Source: Mesotoga sp. BH458_6_3_2_1 (GTDB lineage: Bacteria > Thermotogota > Thermotogae > Petrotogales > Kosmotogaceae). Taken from it: a stretch of DNA of 64,000 nucleotides. The notes below the pieces were generated by a model. That model did not search any database. It was not told the origin of the DNA and worked only from the letters and a program-made list of their open reading frames with translations. The stretch covers positions 1 through 64,000 of the forward strand of contig NZ_JFHL01000027.1 of assembly GCF_003664995.1 (NCBI RefSeq). Reading direction: 5' to 3'. Made by a program: the position numbers and the translations under genes. Shown here piece by piece: positions 1 to 8,009 of the stretch (the first letter of the stretch is position 1; every line of letters starts with the position of its first letter).

Positions 1-649
1 CTCTCGGGAAGGCTCGTGCTCAAAGGTCTCTGTTTGCCGTCGCAGCGGAACTGGCCGTGGCGAAGCAAAGACTGGCCGCCGAAGGTGACTGGCCTGCGTT
101 AGCAGACTGGCATTGAAGATCTTTCCCCGCGAAGCGGGCATTGCCTCCTGGCGTGTAAGCGCCAGCATCACTTCCCGGGCGTAAGTGCCAGCATCACTTC
201 CCCGGATGTTCCTCCCGGGCATCACTTCCTCGCGCCAGCGAGCCTCACTTCCTGCCGGAGGCAGCATCACTTCTGATCTTGATGCCCCCAACCTCCGACC
301 CCCAGCCACGGTCTTTCGGAAGATCAGATCCCGAAACAAGTTCGGGATGACAGCCTCAATAGCACTGGGGTCGTGATGGTTCAACCACTTGTATTCACGA
401 AACCCCAGACTCGAGACCCGTTTTGTTGGGCTTTTTTACTTGCAACTCACAACTTGCAACTTGAAACTTACAACTGATCCCTTGCTCTTTTTCTTTGGTT
501 TTTGCCTCCTGGTGCTTAAGCGCCAGCATCACTTCCCCGGATGCTCTTTCGGGCATCACTTCCTCGCGCCAGCGAGCCTCACTTCCTGCCGGAGGCAGCA
601 TCACTTCTGATCTTGATGCCACCAACCTCCGAGCCGCAACCCCGGTTTT
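1..649. repeat. Mosaic intergenic repeat island 1
   Basis: There is no convincing gene here. The short open frames lack ribosome sites and read through repeated words. Two copies of one module lie at about 141-293 and 503-630, sharing the run of words GCGCCAGCATCACTTCC, CTCGCGCCAGCGAGCCTCAC and TGCCGGAGGCAGCATCAC. A hairpin word, GATCCCGAAACAAGTT followed by CGGGATGAC, is at 327-351. The same words recur at about 18, 27 and 54 kb. The island runs directly into the 3' end of the oxidase gene that stops at 650. Confidence 0.75.
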
Positions 650-2056
650 TCAAAGATCCACGATCTTCCCCGGATTGAGTATGTTGTTCCGATCAAAGGC
701 CATTTTTATGCCTCGAATTAGATCGAGTTGAGCTTTGTCTACTATTGATGCGAGGTATTTCTTCCTCTTTATACCTATACCGTGTTCTCCGCTTATGCAG
801 CCCCCTAACTCTGTGGTTTCATCAAAGAGCTCTTTCTCGGCCAGCGGGAGATTTCTGTTCCACTCTTCCTGAGGAAGATCTCCCTTTATGAATGTGACAT
901 GGACATTTCCATCGCCGGCGTGGCCAAAGGCAATCATTTCGAGTCCGCGCTTCTTTGCGATCTCTTCAGACCTCTTTATTAGCTTAGGTATGTTCGCCAT
1001 CGGAACGGAGACGTCTTCCATGCTGTGCACCGGGCTTATTGCGGCCAGTGCCTCCGCAATAGACTTTCTGGCCTTCCATAGTTTGTCTCTCGTATTCCGG
1101 TTGTCGGCCACAAAGGCTTCAAGCCCGCCCGCTTCGATGGCGGCTTCTCCGAGTTTGACGTAATCGTCGAATATCGAATCCTTGCTGTTGCCTTCGACTT
1201 CAATTATCAAGTGAGCGCCGGCATCGGAATAAGGGAATTCGATATTCAGGAAGCTGCAGGCCGCCCTTATCGATGAGCCGTCCATAAACTCCAGAGAAGT
1301 AGGGACAACACCTGAACCGCTCATCAGCCTGGGTACTGCTGCAATTGCCGTATCGATGTTCGGGTATGGTACGAGCAATGCCACGGAATACTTCGGCTTT
1401 GGCAGCAGCCTCAACGTTATTTTCGTGACAATTCCAAGCGTGCCTTCAGATCCGACCATTAGATGGACGAAGTCCAGGCCGCTGACATCCTTCAGTCTTT
1501 TTCCTCCGAAATATGTGATCTCGCCTGAGGGCAGGACTACCTCAAGGCCGTAAACATGGTAACCTGTCGGTCCATATTTCATGACTTTGTTTCCTCCGGC
1601 GTTTTCCGCAACGTTGCCACCGATCGAGGAGCTCTCGCTGCTGCAGGGATCACCTCCGTAAACGAGGTTATGTCTGTCTGCCAGTTTCTGAATTTCGCCG
1701 GTTATCACTCCCGGTTCGACGGTAATCATCATATTTGCTTCGTCGAACTCGAGGATTCTGTTCATCTTCTCGAAGCTCATGACGATTCCACGGTGTGAAG
1801 GCACCGCGCCTCCCGAAAGGCCCGTTCCCGCTCCTCTTGGGGTAACTGGAATCATATGCCTGTTTGCGAATCTCATGATCTCCGACACTTCCTGAGTACT
1901 TACAGGGAATGTGACAACCTCCGGTCTTACGGCTCTCAGTTCGGCCGTCTCGTCTCTAGAATATCTATCCAGTGACTCTTCATCATATTTGACTGGGATC
2001 TTGAGTAGTGCTTGCAGCTCTTCTATCAGGCCCGCGTTAAGACGTCCGTAATTCAT
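650..2056 (-). CDS. FAD-linked oxidase (GlcD/LctD-type lactate or glycolate dehydrogenase)
   Basis: This 468-residue flavoprotein has the PCMH FAD fold. A glycine-rich PRGAGTGLSGGAVPS motif lies near residue 92, and the C-terminal FAD-oxidase half carries FGHAGDGNVHV and GCISGEHGIGIKR. The length is normal for GlcD/LctD. It is the last gene of a minus-strand operon after etfB and etfA, and its ATG overlaps the etfA stop. In characterised systems such as Acetobacterium Lct, this trio oxidises lactate to pyruvate and passes electrons to the electron-transferring flavoprotein. The substrate could be D- or L-lactate or glycolate; the sequence does not decide. Family confidence is high, substrate confidence moderate. 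Confidence 0.88.
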   Translation of the reverse strand: MNYGRLNAGLIEELQALLKIPVKYDEESLDRYSRDETAELRAVRPEVVTFPVSTQEVSEIMRFANRHMIPVTPRGAGTGLSGGAVPSHRGIVMSFEKMNRILEFDEANMMITVEPGVITGEIQKLADRHNLVYGGDPCSSESSSIGGNVAENAGGNKVMKYGPTGYHVYGLEVVLPSGEITYFGGKRLKDVSGLDFVHLMVGSEGTLGIVTKITLRLLPKPKYSVALLVPYPNIDTAIAAVPRLMSGSGVVPTSLEFMDGSSIRAACSFLNIEFPYSDAGAHLIIEVEGNSKDSIFDDYVKLGEAAIEAGGLEAFVADNRNTRDKLWKARKSIAEALAAISPVHSMEDVSVPMANIPKLIKRSEEIAKKRGLEMIAFGHAGDGNVHVTFIKGDLPQEEWNRNLPLAEKELFDETTELGGCISGEHGIGIKRKKYLASIVDKAQLDLIRGIKMAFDRNNILNPGKIVDL

Positions 2057-3051
2057 CTCTTCACCTCCGACTCAAGGGACTCGGCAAGTTCAGTCAGAAT
2101 CTCGACCGCGTCTCCAACAAGCCCAATGTCTGCGAAGTTGAAAATCGCGGCGTTCCTGTCTCTGTTTATTGCCACGATGAACTCCGCGGTTTGCATCCCC
2201 GCAATATGTTGAACGGCGCCGGAAATACCTGCAGCGATGTAGATCTTCGGTTTAACGGTATGGCCGCTCAATCCGACTTGAGCTTCGTGCCCGATCCACT
2301 TCGAATCAACGATCTTCCGTGAAGCGCCAACGGTTCCGTTGATGATTTTTGATAACCTGTAGACAGGTTCCATGTTTTCAACCTTTCGAAGTCCCATACC
2401 TCCTGCGATTATTACTTCGGCGTCCTGAACTCCCTTCTGGCCCTCTCCTATTGGATGGAACTCGATGAGTTTCGCTCCTGTTTGGATCAAATCTTGAGTC
2501 ACGTCAAAGTTAACCAGTTCACCTTTGCTTTCATACTCTTCTTTTAAGGGTGAGAATGTCTTGGGTCTCACTGTGGCCATCTGAGGTCTGTGATTCGGGG
2601 TCTTTATAGTTGCCATTATGTTGCCGCCTATAGCAGGCCTCGTTTGCAGAAGGTTTCCCGTTCCCTCCTCTATATCGAGACCGGTGCAGTCTGCCGTCAG
2701 GCCTGTCTTCAAGAGAGCCGCCAGTCCCGGCATAAAGGTTCTGCCGGAAGTTGTGGCCGGTGCGAGAACGATTTCAGGTGATAACTTTCTTACTATAGCG
2801 GCCAGAGTCTTAGTGTATGGTTCGAAATTGAATCTCTTGAAGCTTCCATCAACTGCCAGGATGATTCGATCAGCTCCACCTGAGAAGAGAGAGCTGGACG
2901 AATCCTCTTCGACAGACTTGTCGGAGAGGATCACTACGGAAACCGTAAGAGGCCGCTTCATGGATAACTCCCTTGCCTTTCCAAGTAGTTCGAATGTACT
3001 TGAGTGGATTTCACTTCCTCTTTTTTCTGCGATTACCAGGAGATCATTCAT
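2053..3051 (-). CDS. etfA: Electron transfer flavoprotein subunit alpha
   Basis: This 332-residue protein has an N-terminal alpha/beta ETF domain and the C-terminal FAD-binding domain typical of EtfA, with GLSGHTVKPKIYIAAGISG near residue 262 and the following NFADIGLVGDA. It lacks the extra N-terminal ferredoxin domain found in some Acetobacterium-type LctC/CarE proteins. The ATG overlaps the end of etfB, with a GGAGGT ribosome site just upstream, and its stop overlaps the oxidase start, so the three subunits are translationally coupled. It carries FAD and forms a heterodimer with EtfB. Confidence 0.93.
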   Translation of the reverse strand: MNDLLVIAEKRGSEIHSSTFELLGKARELSMKRPLTVSVVILSDKSVEEDSSSSLFSGGADRIILAVDGSFKRFNFEPYTKTLAAIVRKLSPEIVLAPATTSGRTFMPGLAALLKTGLTADCTGLDIEEGTGNLLQTRPAIGGNIMATIKTPNHRPQMATVRPKTFSPLKEEYESKGELVNFDVTQDLIQTGAKLIEFHPIGEGQKGVQDAEVIIAGGMGLRKVENMEPVYRLSKIINGTVGASRKIVDSKWIGHEAQVGLSGHTVKPKIYIAAGISGAVQHIAGMQTAEFIVAINRDRNAAIFNFADIGLVGDAVEILTELAESLESEVKR

Positions 3052-3841
3052 GGTTCACCTCCAGATAGGGTACCAACCTCTTCTTTATCTCATCTATTCC
3101 ATCTCTAATATTGCTCCCCTCATACATCTCCACCATCCTCGAGAGCTTCGGGGTTCCTATCCTTACTACCCTTGTGGGTGATCCTGTCAAGCCGATCTCC
3201 GATGGATCTATTCCAAGAGAATCGTTACTGATCCGCTCTACCGGGAAGTTTCTGGCGAGTTTCTTTCCGTTCAATGTCGGAAGTCTGGGTTCATTGACGT
3301 CCTTAGTCACCGAAACAAGTGAAGGCAGGGGAAGCTTCCACACTTCCTTTCCATCTTCCACTTCGCGTTCGATTGTTATGCCCGATCCATCTAGCTCAAC
3401 TATTTTCGAAACATAAGTGGCGACGGGAATACCCAGCATCGAACCGGTTTCAGGTCCGACCTGGCCTGTTTCTCCGTCGGTAGCCTTCTCGCCGGCAAGG
3501 ATCAGGTCGAAAGGACCTTCCTTCTCCGCAAATCTCGCGAGTGCCACGGCCGTTGCCCACGTATCCGCACCTGCAAACTTACGGTCTGTCAGCAGCACCG
3601 CCTTGTCGGCGCCCATTGCGATTGCTTCCCTTACGGCCTCTTCTGCCACAGGAGGTCCCATAGAAACAACCGCAACGGAATGATCACCGGTCTCTTTGAT
3701 TCTCAATGCCGTTTCCAGCGCGTGCAAATCGAGAGGATTGATAACGGTACCAACTCCCTCTCTTATCATTGTTCCCGTTTCGGGATTGAGCTTCACCTCA
3801 TCGGAATCCGGGACCTGTTTTAGAAGAACGAGTATTTTCAA
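3044..3841 (-). CDS. etfB: Electron transfer flavoprotein subunit beta
   Basis: This 265-residue EtfB begins with the typical MKILVLLKQVPDSDEVKLNP. It contains the DGETGQVGPE segment that binds nucleotide or FAD in the family. The start codon is TTG, preceded by a purine-rich GGGGGA ribosome site at about 3847-3853. It is first in the operon etfB-etfA-FAD oxidase. The pairing with a lactate-dehydrogenase-like flavoprotein suggests either electron confurcation (NAD with ferredoxin) or simple Etf reduction. Whether it bifurcates cannot be decided by eye. Confidence 0.93.
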   Translation of the reverse strand: MKILVLLKQVPDSDEVKLNPETGTMIREGVGTVINPLDLHALETALRIKETGDHSVAVVSMGPPVAEEAVREAIAMGADKAVLLTDRKFAGADTWATAVALARFAEKEGPFDLILAGEKATDGETGQVGPETGSMLGIPVATYVSKIVELDGSGITIEREVEDGKEVWKLPLPSLVSVTKDVNEPRLPTLNGKKLARNFPVERISNDSLGIDPSEIGLTGSPTRVVRIGTPKLSRMVEMYEGSNIRDGIDEIKKRLVPYLEVNHE

Positions 3842-4225
3842 GACAATTCCCCCTAGTCGTGTATTCTCTATTCAATCTTAATACACACGCCGATTACTTT
3901 CGCGGCCGTAGTCAAGACTCCGAACCTTGGTTCTATGAAAGAGTTGGTTTGAGCATGTTGTCAACTATTGAACGTGTGCTCTTAAAACTGATGAAAACTT
4001 AGTTGCTTGATTTAATTGTTAGCACAAAGTGAAAGAGCACATACGTAGACGACAAACACGGTTGAGTTTTTTTCAATAATATTGCTTTTGAGTTAATGAA
4101 GATTACTTGTTAGCCAGATTGGGAGCGATAAATAAGACCTACAGATGATTCTCACAAATTCCAGATTTTTAGGACTTCTATTATTCGTAATGATTGTGCT
4201 ATTATATCTAAATCGGGGTGAATCG
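3842..4225. other. Divergent intergenic region between etfB and the diguanylate cyclase
   Basis: About 380 bases separate two divergent genes and should hold both promoters. The sequence becomes AT-rich from about 4000 on. No clear matched -35/-10 pair or riboswitch could be assigned. The frame that is open from 4145 is judged non-coding up to 4226 because the ribosome site fits the later ATG. Confidence 0.5.
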
Positions 4226-6082
4226 ATGAAGACCAGGAAGGCTTTTTTGCCACTTTTTCTTGTTCTCTTGTGTACTTATGTTTATGCAGATAAGCTCACT
4301 TTCGGTGGGGATAACGCATATCCTCCGTATGAGTTTGTTGATAAAAACGGTGAGCACACGGGATTCAATGTGGACTTGATGAATGCCGTTTCTAGAGCCG
4401 CCGAGCTGGATATAGAAATCGAGCTCGGTGAATGGGATCTGGTGGTCGAAAGGTTCAAGTCGGGAGAACTTAACGGATTGATCGGCATGGCCGTCACTCC
4501 TGAACGGCAGAGGATATACGGTTTTTCGATTCCCCACAATACTCTGCACATGGCGATCTTTTACAGGAAAGATTCCGAAGAACCTGACGTAGATGATCTA
4601 GAAGGAAGGGAAATTATAGTTCAGCGAAACGGTGTCATGCACGACTATCTGCTTGAAAATTCCATCACAGAGAAAATTGTCACTGTTGATTCTCCACTTG
4701 AAGGACTCAAGCTTCTCTCATCCGGTAAGGGTGATTATGGTCTCTTCGAGAAGTACCAGTCTCTCTATTTTGCGAAAGAAAATGAGATCCATAATCTCGA
4801 GGTTTCCGGTGCCACAGTCTTTGAAAGAGACTATGCCTTCGCCACCGCAAGAGACGATTTTGTTCTTCTTAACAAGCTAAATAAAGGTCTTCTCCTTGTC
4901 AGAGAGAGCGGTGAGTACAAGGATATATTCGAGAAGTGGTTTGGCTCAGCAAACTGGTTTGAACAGAATAGGAAGGTTTTGCTCTGGTCTGTTGGAATAT
5001 TAGTTGCCTTCATAGTTGTGCTGTTCGCTCTCTGGATTTGGAACCATACTTTGAAAGGGCGAGTAAAGGCAAGAACCGAGGAGCTCGAGAAGAAGGCAAC
5101 TGAAAACGAGCGCCTTAGGGCGAAGATAAGAAGTCTCCACGATATTGCCTTCAAGATGGAGAACTGTATCGAGGAAGAGGAAGTTTATGATCTCATTGTT
5201 GAAGCAGCCACTGACATTCTCAGCTTTGACTATTACAGTCTTGACATTGTCGAGGGAGACAATCTTATTGTAAAGAGGAACTCGGAGAACATTGAAGTCA
5301 ATACAAGGGTTCCAAAGTACGAGGGAATTGCTGGAAAGACTTTGAAGACGGGGAAAACAATAATAATCGATGACGTTTCGAAGGAAAATGATGCAAGACC
5401 TTCAAGCAGTAAGATCAAGGCTCTACTTAGCGTTCCTGTTGGAGATTACGGAGTTTTTCAAACGGTCACCATTGAATCCGGAAGCTTCAAACAAGAAGAT
5501 GCCGAGCTTGCCGAATTGTTGATGCTTCATGCTCTTGGAGCCTTTGAGAAAATCAAAAAGACCAAAGAAATACGTTTCCTTGCTTTCCACGATTCACTGA
5601 CCGGTCTTTACAACAGGACCTTCTTCGATGAGGAAGTATCTAGAGTCGACACTTCGAGAAATCTTCCTATTTCCGTCATTTTTGCAGATGTTAACGGGCT
5701 GAAGTCACTTAACGATTGCTTCGGCCATTTCTACGGCGACGACTATCTGAAGACGATATCTCGCACAATTAAGGAATCTTGCAGGCACGAGGACCTAGTT
5801 GTTCGTTGGGGTGGAGATGAGTTTGTTGTCCTTCTTCTGAGAACAGACACCGAAAAGGCAGAGGAAATCGTCTCAAGGATAGAGGAAAACCTGATCAAGG
5901 TGGAATGTTTCTCTGTCGAAGCTAGTGCCTCTTTTGGTGTCGCCACTAAGAGAGATCGGGCAACTGATTTTTATGACGTACTTAGAAATGCAGAACTTGC
6001 AATGTATTCGAAGAAAAGAGAACTGGACTGTAAGACTAAGTCCAGAGGACTAACCTTTCCAGAAACAATCAGCGATGAATGA
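4226..6082 (+). CDS. Membrane diguanylate cyclase with periplasmic solute-binding sensor, GAF and GGDEF domains
   Basis: This 618-residue signalling protein makes c-di-GMP from two GTP. It has a signal peptide (1-21), a family 3 solute-binding domain (about 22-245, opening with the GGDNAYPPYEF motif of polar amino-acid binding proteins), one membrane helix (about 252-272), a short coiled coil, a GAF-like domain (about 312-455) and GGDEF (about 460-605). The active site WGGDEF is intact. RHED sits five residues before it, the RxxD product-inhibition site. The start at 4226 is chosen over the upstream ATG at 4145 because GGGGTG lies at 4215-4220 and a clean signal peptide follows. It appears monocistronic. 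The ligand is probably an amino acid, but this is inference. Confidence 0.9.
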   Translation: MKTRKAFLPLFLVLLCTYVYADKLTFGGDNAYPPYEFVDKNGEHTGFNVDLMNAVSRAAELDIEIELGEWDLVVERFKSGELNGLIGMAVTPERQRIYGFSIPHNTLHMAIFYRKDSEEPDVDDLEGREIIVQRNGVMHDYLLENSITEKIVTVDSPLEGLKLLSSGKGDYGLFEKYQSLYFAKENEIHNLEVSGATVFERDYAFATARDDFVLLNKLNKGLLLVRESGEYKDIFEKWFGSANWFEQNRKVLLWSVGILVAFIVVLFALWIWNHTLKGRVKARTEELEKKATENERLRAKIRSLHDIAFKMENCIEEEEVYDLIVEAATDILSFDYYSLDIVEGDNLIVKRNSENIEVNTRVPKYEGIAGKTLKTGKTIIIDDVSKENDARPSSSKIKALLSVPVGDYGVFQTVTIESGSFKQEDAELAELLMLHALGAFEKIKKTKEIRFLAFHDSLTGLYNRTFFDEEVSRVDTSRNLPISVIFADVNGLKSLNDCFGHFYGDDYLKTISRTIKESCRHEDLVVRWGGDEFVVLLLRTDTEKAEEIVSRIEENLIKVECFSVEASASFGVATKRDRATDFYDVLRNAELAMYSKKRELDCKTKSRGLTFPETISDE

Positions 6083-6157
6083 GAGTGATTAAAGACGATT
6101 ATGTCTTCTTTTTTGCTCTAAACTTCTTGCCGCTAAGATTTCCTCTGTTTTTCAAAT

Positions 6158-6186
6158 TTGTTTCGAGTTCGTTCGCTTGCTATAAT
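6158..6186 (+). promoter_or_regulatory. Predicted sigma-A promoter of the ribose-type operon
   Basis: TTGTTT (6158-6163) and a perfect TATAAT (6181-6186) are separated by 17 bases. Transcription would begin near 6193, just before an unusual operator-like tract and about 60 bases ahead of the binding-protein gene. Confidence 0.65.
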
Positions 6187-6195
6187 AATGGTGTT

Positions 6196-6225
6196 TGTAC
6201 GTACATGTGTACATGCGTATGTACA
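6196..6225 (+). promoter_or_regulatory. Alternating pyrimidine-purine tract, likely repressor operator
   Basis: All 30 bases alternate strictly pyrimidine-purine. The tract has an imperfect two-fold symmetry built on TGTAC/GTACA words: TGTACGTACA at the left end and GTATGTACA at the right. It lies immediately after the predicted transcription start. The operon's own GntR/HutC-type regulator (13469-14218) is the obvious candidate ligand because that family often binds GT-n-AC palindromes. Such a tract can also favour Z-DNA. Both ideas are inference. Confidence 0.5.
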
Positions 6226-6253
6226 GAACAACCTTATAAGGAGGGTTTTGCTA

Positions 6254-7222
6254 ATGCGAAAAGTACTTATGCTACTTGTCATGGCTTCACTTCTTTTCGG
6301 AGCCACACTAGGATTTGCAGTTTACGAAATTGCCTTCATAGTCAAGGCAACGGATTCTGACTTCTGGCAGTACACGATAGTTGGCGCCGAGAACGCCGAA
6401 CACGATCTACAGGGCCTTATTAATGTCACGGTTTACGGACCTCCGTCCGAATCAGACATCGACAAGCAGGTCGCTATTCTTGAGGACGTTGTCAACAAGA
6501 AGCCCGACGCAATCGTTATTTCTTCGACAAGCTCGGAAGCTCCTTCTCTGATTCTTGACGAAGCTTACAAGCAGGGTATCAAGATCGTTCTCATTGACAA
6601 CTTCGTCTATGATACCGGATACAATTCATTCCTCGCTACCAACAACAGAGTAGGAGGCGCTCTTGCAGCCGACAAGCTTGTTGAGTATCTCAAGGCAGCC
6701 GGTAAGGATCTCAAGGGCAAGATCGGTCTCGTAAGTGCAATGGCTGGTGTTCAGGTTCTTACAGATAGAGACGATGGATTCAAGACAAGACTTGCCGAGA
6801 TAGCTCCTGATCTAGAAGTCCTCCCCACGATCTATGTTGACAACGACATTTCTAGAGCAGCCAACGCAACGGAAGACCTCTTGATCGCTTACGACGATCT
6901 AGTTGGAATGTTTGCAGACAACAACCACACAGGTGACGGAGTTGCCAGAGTTATCGAACTTCAGGGTCTTCAGGATGAAGTAATCTCAGTTGCATACGAC
7001 TCAGACCCGCAGGAAATAGATGCTCTCAGAAACGGCTCCTTGAAGGCTCTTATCGTTCAGGATCCTCACGGTATGGGTTACAAGGGTGTCATGTTTGCCT
7101 TCATGGCAATCAATGGCGAACCGCTTCCTGAGTACTATGATACGGGAGTGTACGTAATCGAGAAGGACATTCTTGATGACTCTATGTGGGTTCTCGACCC
7201 ATTCTCAAGAAAGAAGTACTGA
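6254..7222 (+). CDS. Sugar ABC transporter substrate-binding protein (RbsB-like)
   Basis: This 322-residue periplasmic binding protein belongs to the ribose/galactose (Peripla_BP_4) family. A signal peptide (MRKVLMLLVMASLLFGATLG) is followed by the type I binding fold: EIAFIVKATDSDFWQY, a DAIVISS strand, IVLIDNF and a terminal region with the YKGVMFAF helix. The start at 6254 follows an AAGGAGG site at 6238-6244; frames opening further upstream lack one. It is the first gene of a 13-gene operon with RbsA and RbsC-type subunits, and a hairpin follows it. A D-ribose or related pentose substrate is inferred from rbsD and rbsK downstream. Confidence 0.88.
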   Translation: MRKVLMLLVMASLLFGATLGFAVYEIAFIVKATDSDFWQYTIVGAENAEHDLQGLINVTVYGPPSESDIDKQVAILEDVVNKKPDAIVISSTSSEAPSLILDEAYKQGIKIVLIDNFVYDTGYNSFLATNNRVGGALAADKLVEYLKAAGKDLKGKIGLVSAMAGVQVLTDRDDGFKTRLAEIAPDLEVLPTIYVDNDISRAANATEDLLIAYDDLVGMFADNNHTGDGVARVIELQGLQDEVISVAYDSDPQEIDALRNGSLKALIVQDPHGMGYKGVMFAFMAINGEPLPEYYDTGVYVIEKDILDDSMWVLDPFSRKKY

Positions 7223-7245
7223 TAAAGTAAGTTTCTAAGGATGAT

Positions 7246-7268
7246 GGGCAGCGAAAGCTGCCCTTTTT
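7246..7268 (+). terminator. Hairpin with T-run between binding protein and rest of operon
   Basis: The stem GGGCAGC-GAAA-GCTGCCC is followed by TTTTT. Placed inside the operon, it probably acts as a leaky terminator or 3' mRNA stabiliser that lets the binding protein be made in excess over the membrane parts. Confidence 0.8.
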
Positions 7269-7299
7269 CAGAAATTTTTGCCTATCCCGGGAGGTATTT

Positions 7300-7995
7300 A
7301 TGAATAGAGACATTCCTTTTAACAGGCGTTTCGATAATACTTTGCTGAATCCCGAATCAAAGTGGGAGGATATTGAGAGCTTCGTTGACGAAACACTCGA
7401 GTACAATTTCAGAAATGTAGTTGTGCCTTGGTATGCGATCCCTACTTATGTCATTGAAAAGGTCAAGGGAACTGAAGTTGGAATTAACGTGGGTCCCGGA
7501 GGCTTTCCGCTCGGTATGGTTCCCACAGAGTTGAAAATGAGAGAAATCGAATACTACATGTCTCTCGGAGATGCGGTTACTGATTTCGACATTGTGATAA
7601 ACGTATCTGCAGTCAAATCGGGGAACTGGGATCTGATGGAACGGGAGTTCGTAACTCTTTCCGAGCGTGTAAAGAAAGGAAACAGAGTCTGCAAATTCAT
7701 AATCGAGACCAGCAGATTGACTGAAGAGGAAATAGTCAAAGTATGTGAATTGATAGTAGACGTTCCAACAATCGACTTCGTGAAGACCGGGACGGGTTTT
7801 GGTCCCAGAGCAACCTCTTATCGCGATGTTGAACTGATTAACTCCGTCGTTTCCGGGAAGAAAGAGATCAAAGTTTCCGGCGGCGTCAGAACTCTCGAGC
7901 AGGTCGAGAGATTCATGGAACTTGGAGCAACAGTCTTCGGTTCGAGTTCCAGCGTCTCCATATTCAAAGAATATGAAAAGAAATACGGTGGCTAA
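7300..7995 (+). CDS. Deoxyribose-phosphate aldolase family protein (DeoC-like)
   Basis: This 231-residue class I aldolase of the DERA family cleaves 2-deoxyribose-5-phosphate to glyceraldehyde-3-phosphate and acetaldehyde in characterised members. The Schiff-base lysine K162 (VKTGTGFGPRA), the second lysine K191 (IKVSGGVRT) and the acidic residue D97 (DFDIVIN) are all in their family positions. GGGAGG precedes the ATG. It lies between the binding protein and the ATPase of a ribose-type transporter, which suggests 2-deoxyribose or a related sugar is among the substrates. A DERA-like aldolase for another phosphorylated sugar is possible. Confidence 0.85.
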   Translation: MNRDIPFNRRFDNTLLNPESKWEDIESFVDETLEYNFRNVVVPWYAIPTYVIEKVKGTEVGINVGPGGFPLGMVPTELKMREIEYYMSLGDAVTDFDIVINVSAVKSGNWDLMEREFVTLSERVKKGNRVCKFIIETSRLTEEEIVKVCELIVDVPTIDFVKTGTGFGPRATSYRDVELINSVVSGKKEIKVSGGVRTLEQVERFMELGATVFGSSSSVSIFKEYEKKYGG

Positions 7996-8009
7996 AGGAG
8001 AGCGATGAC

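Noticed and set aside
185-731. Several open frames of 60-80 codons on both strands
   Set aside because: They lie in repeat words that recur elsewhere, lack ribosome sites and give low-complexity translations.
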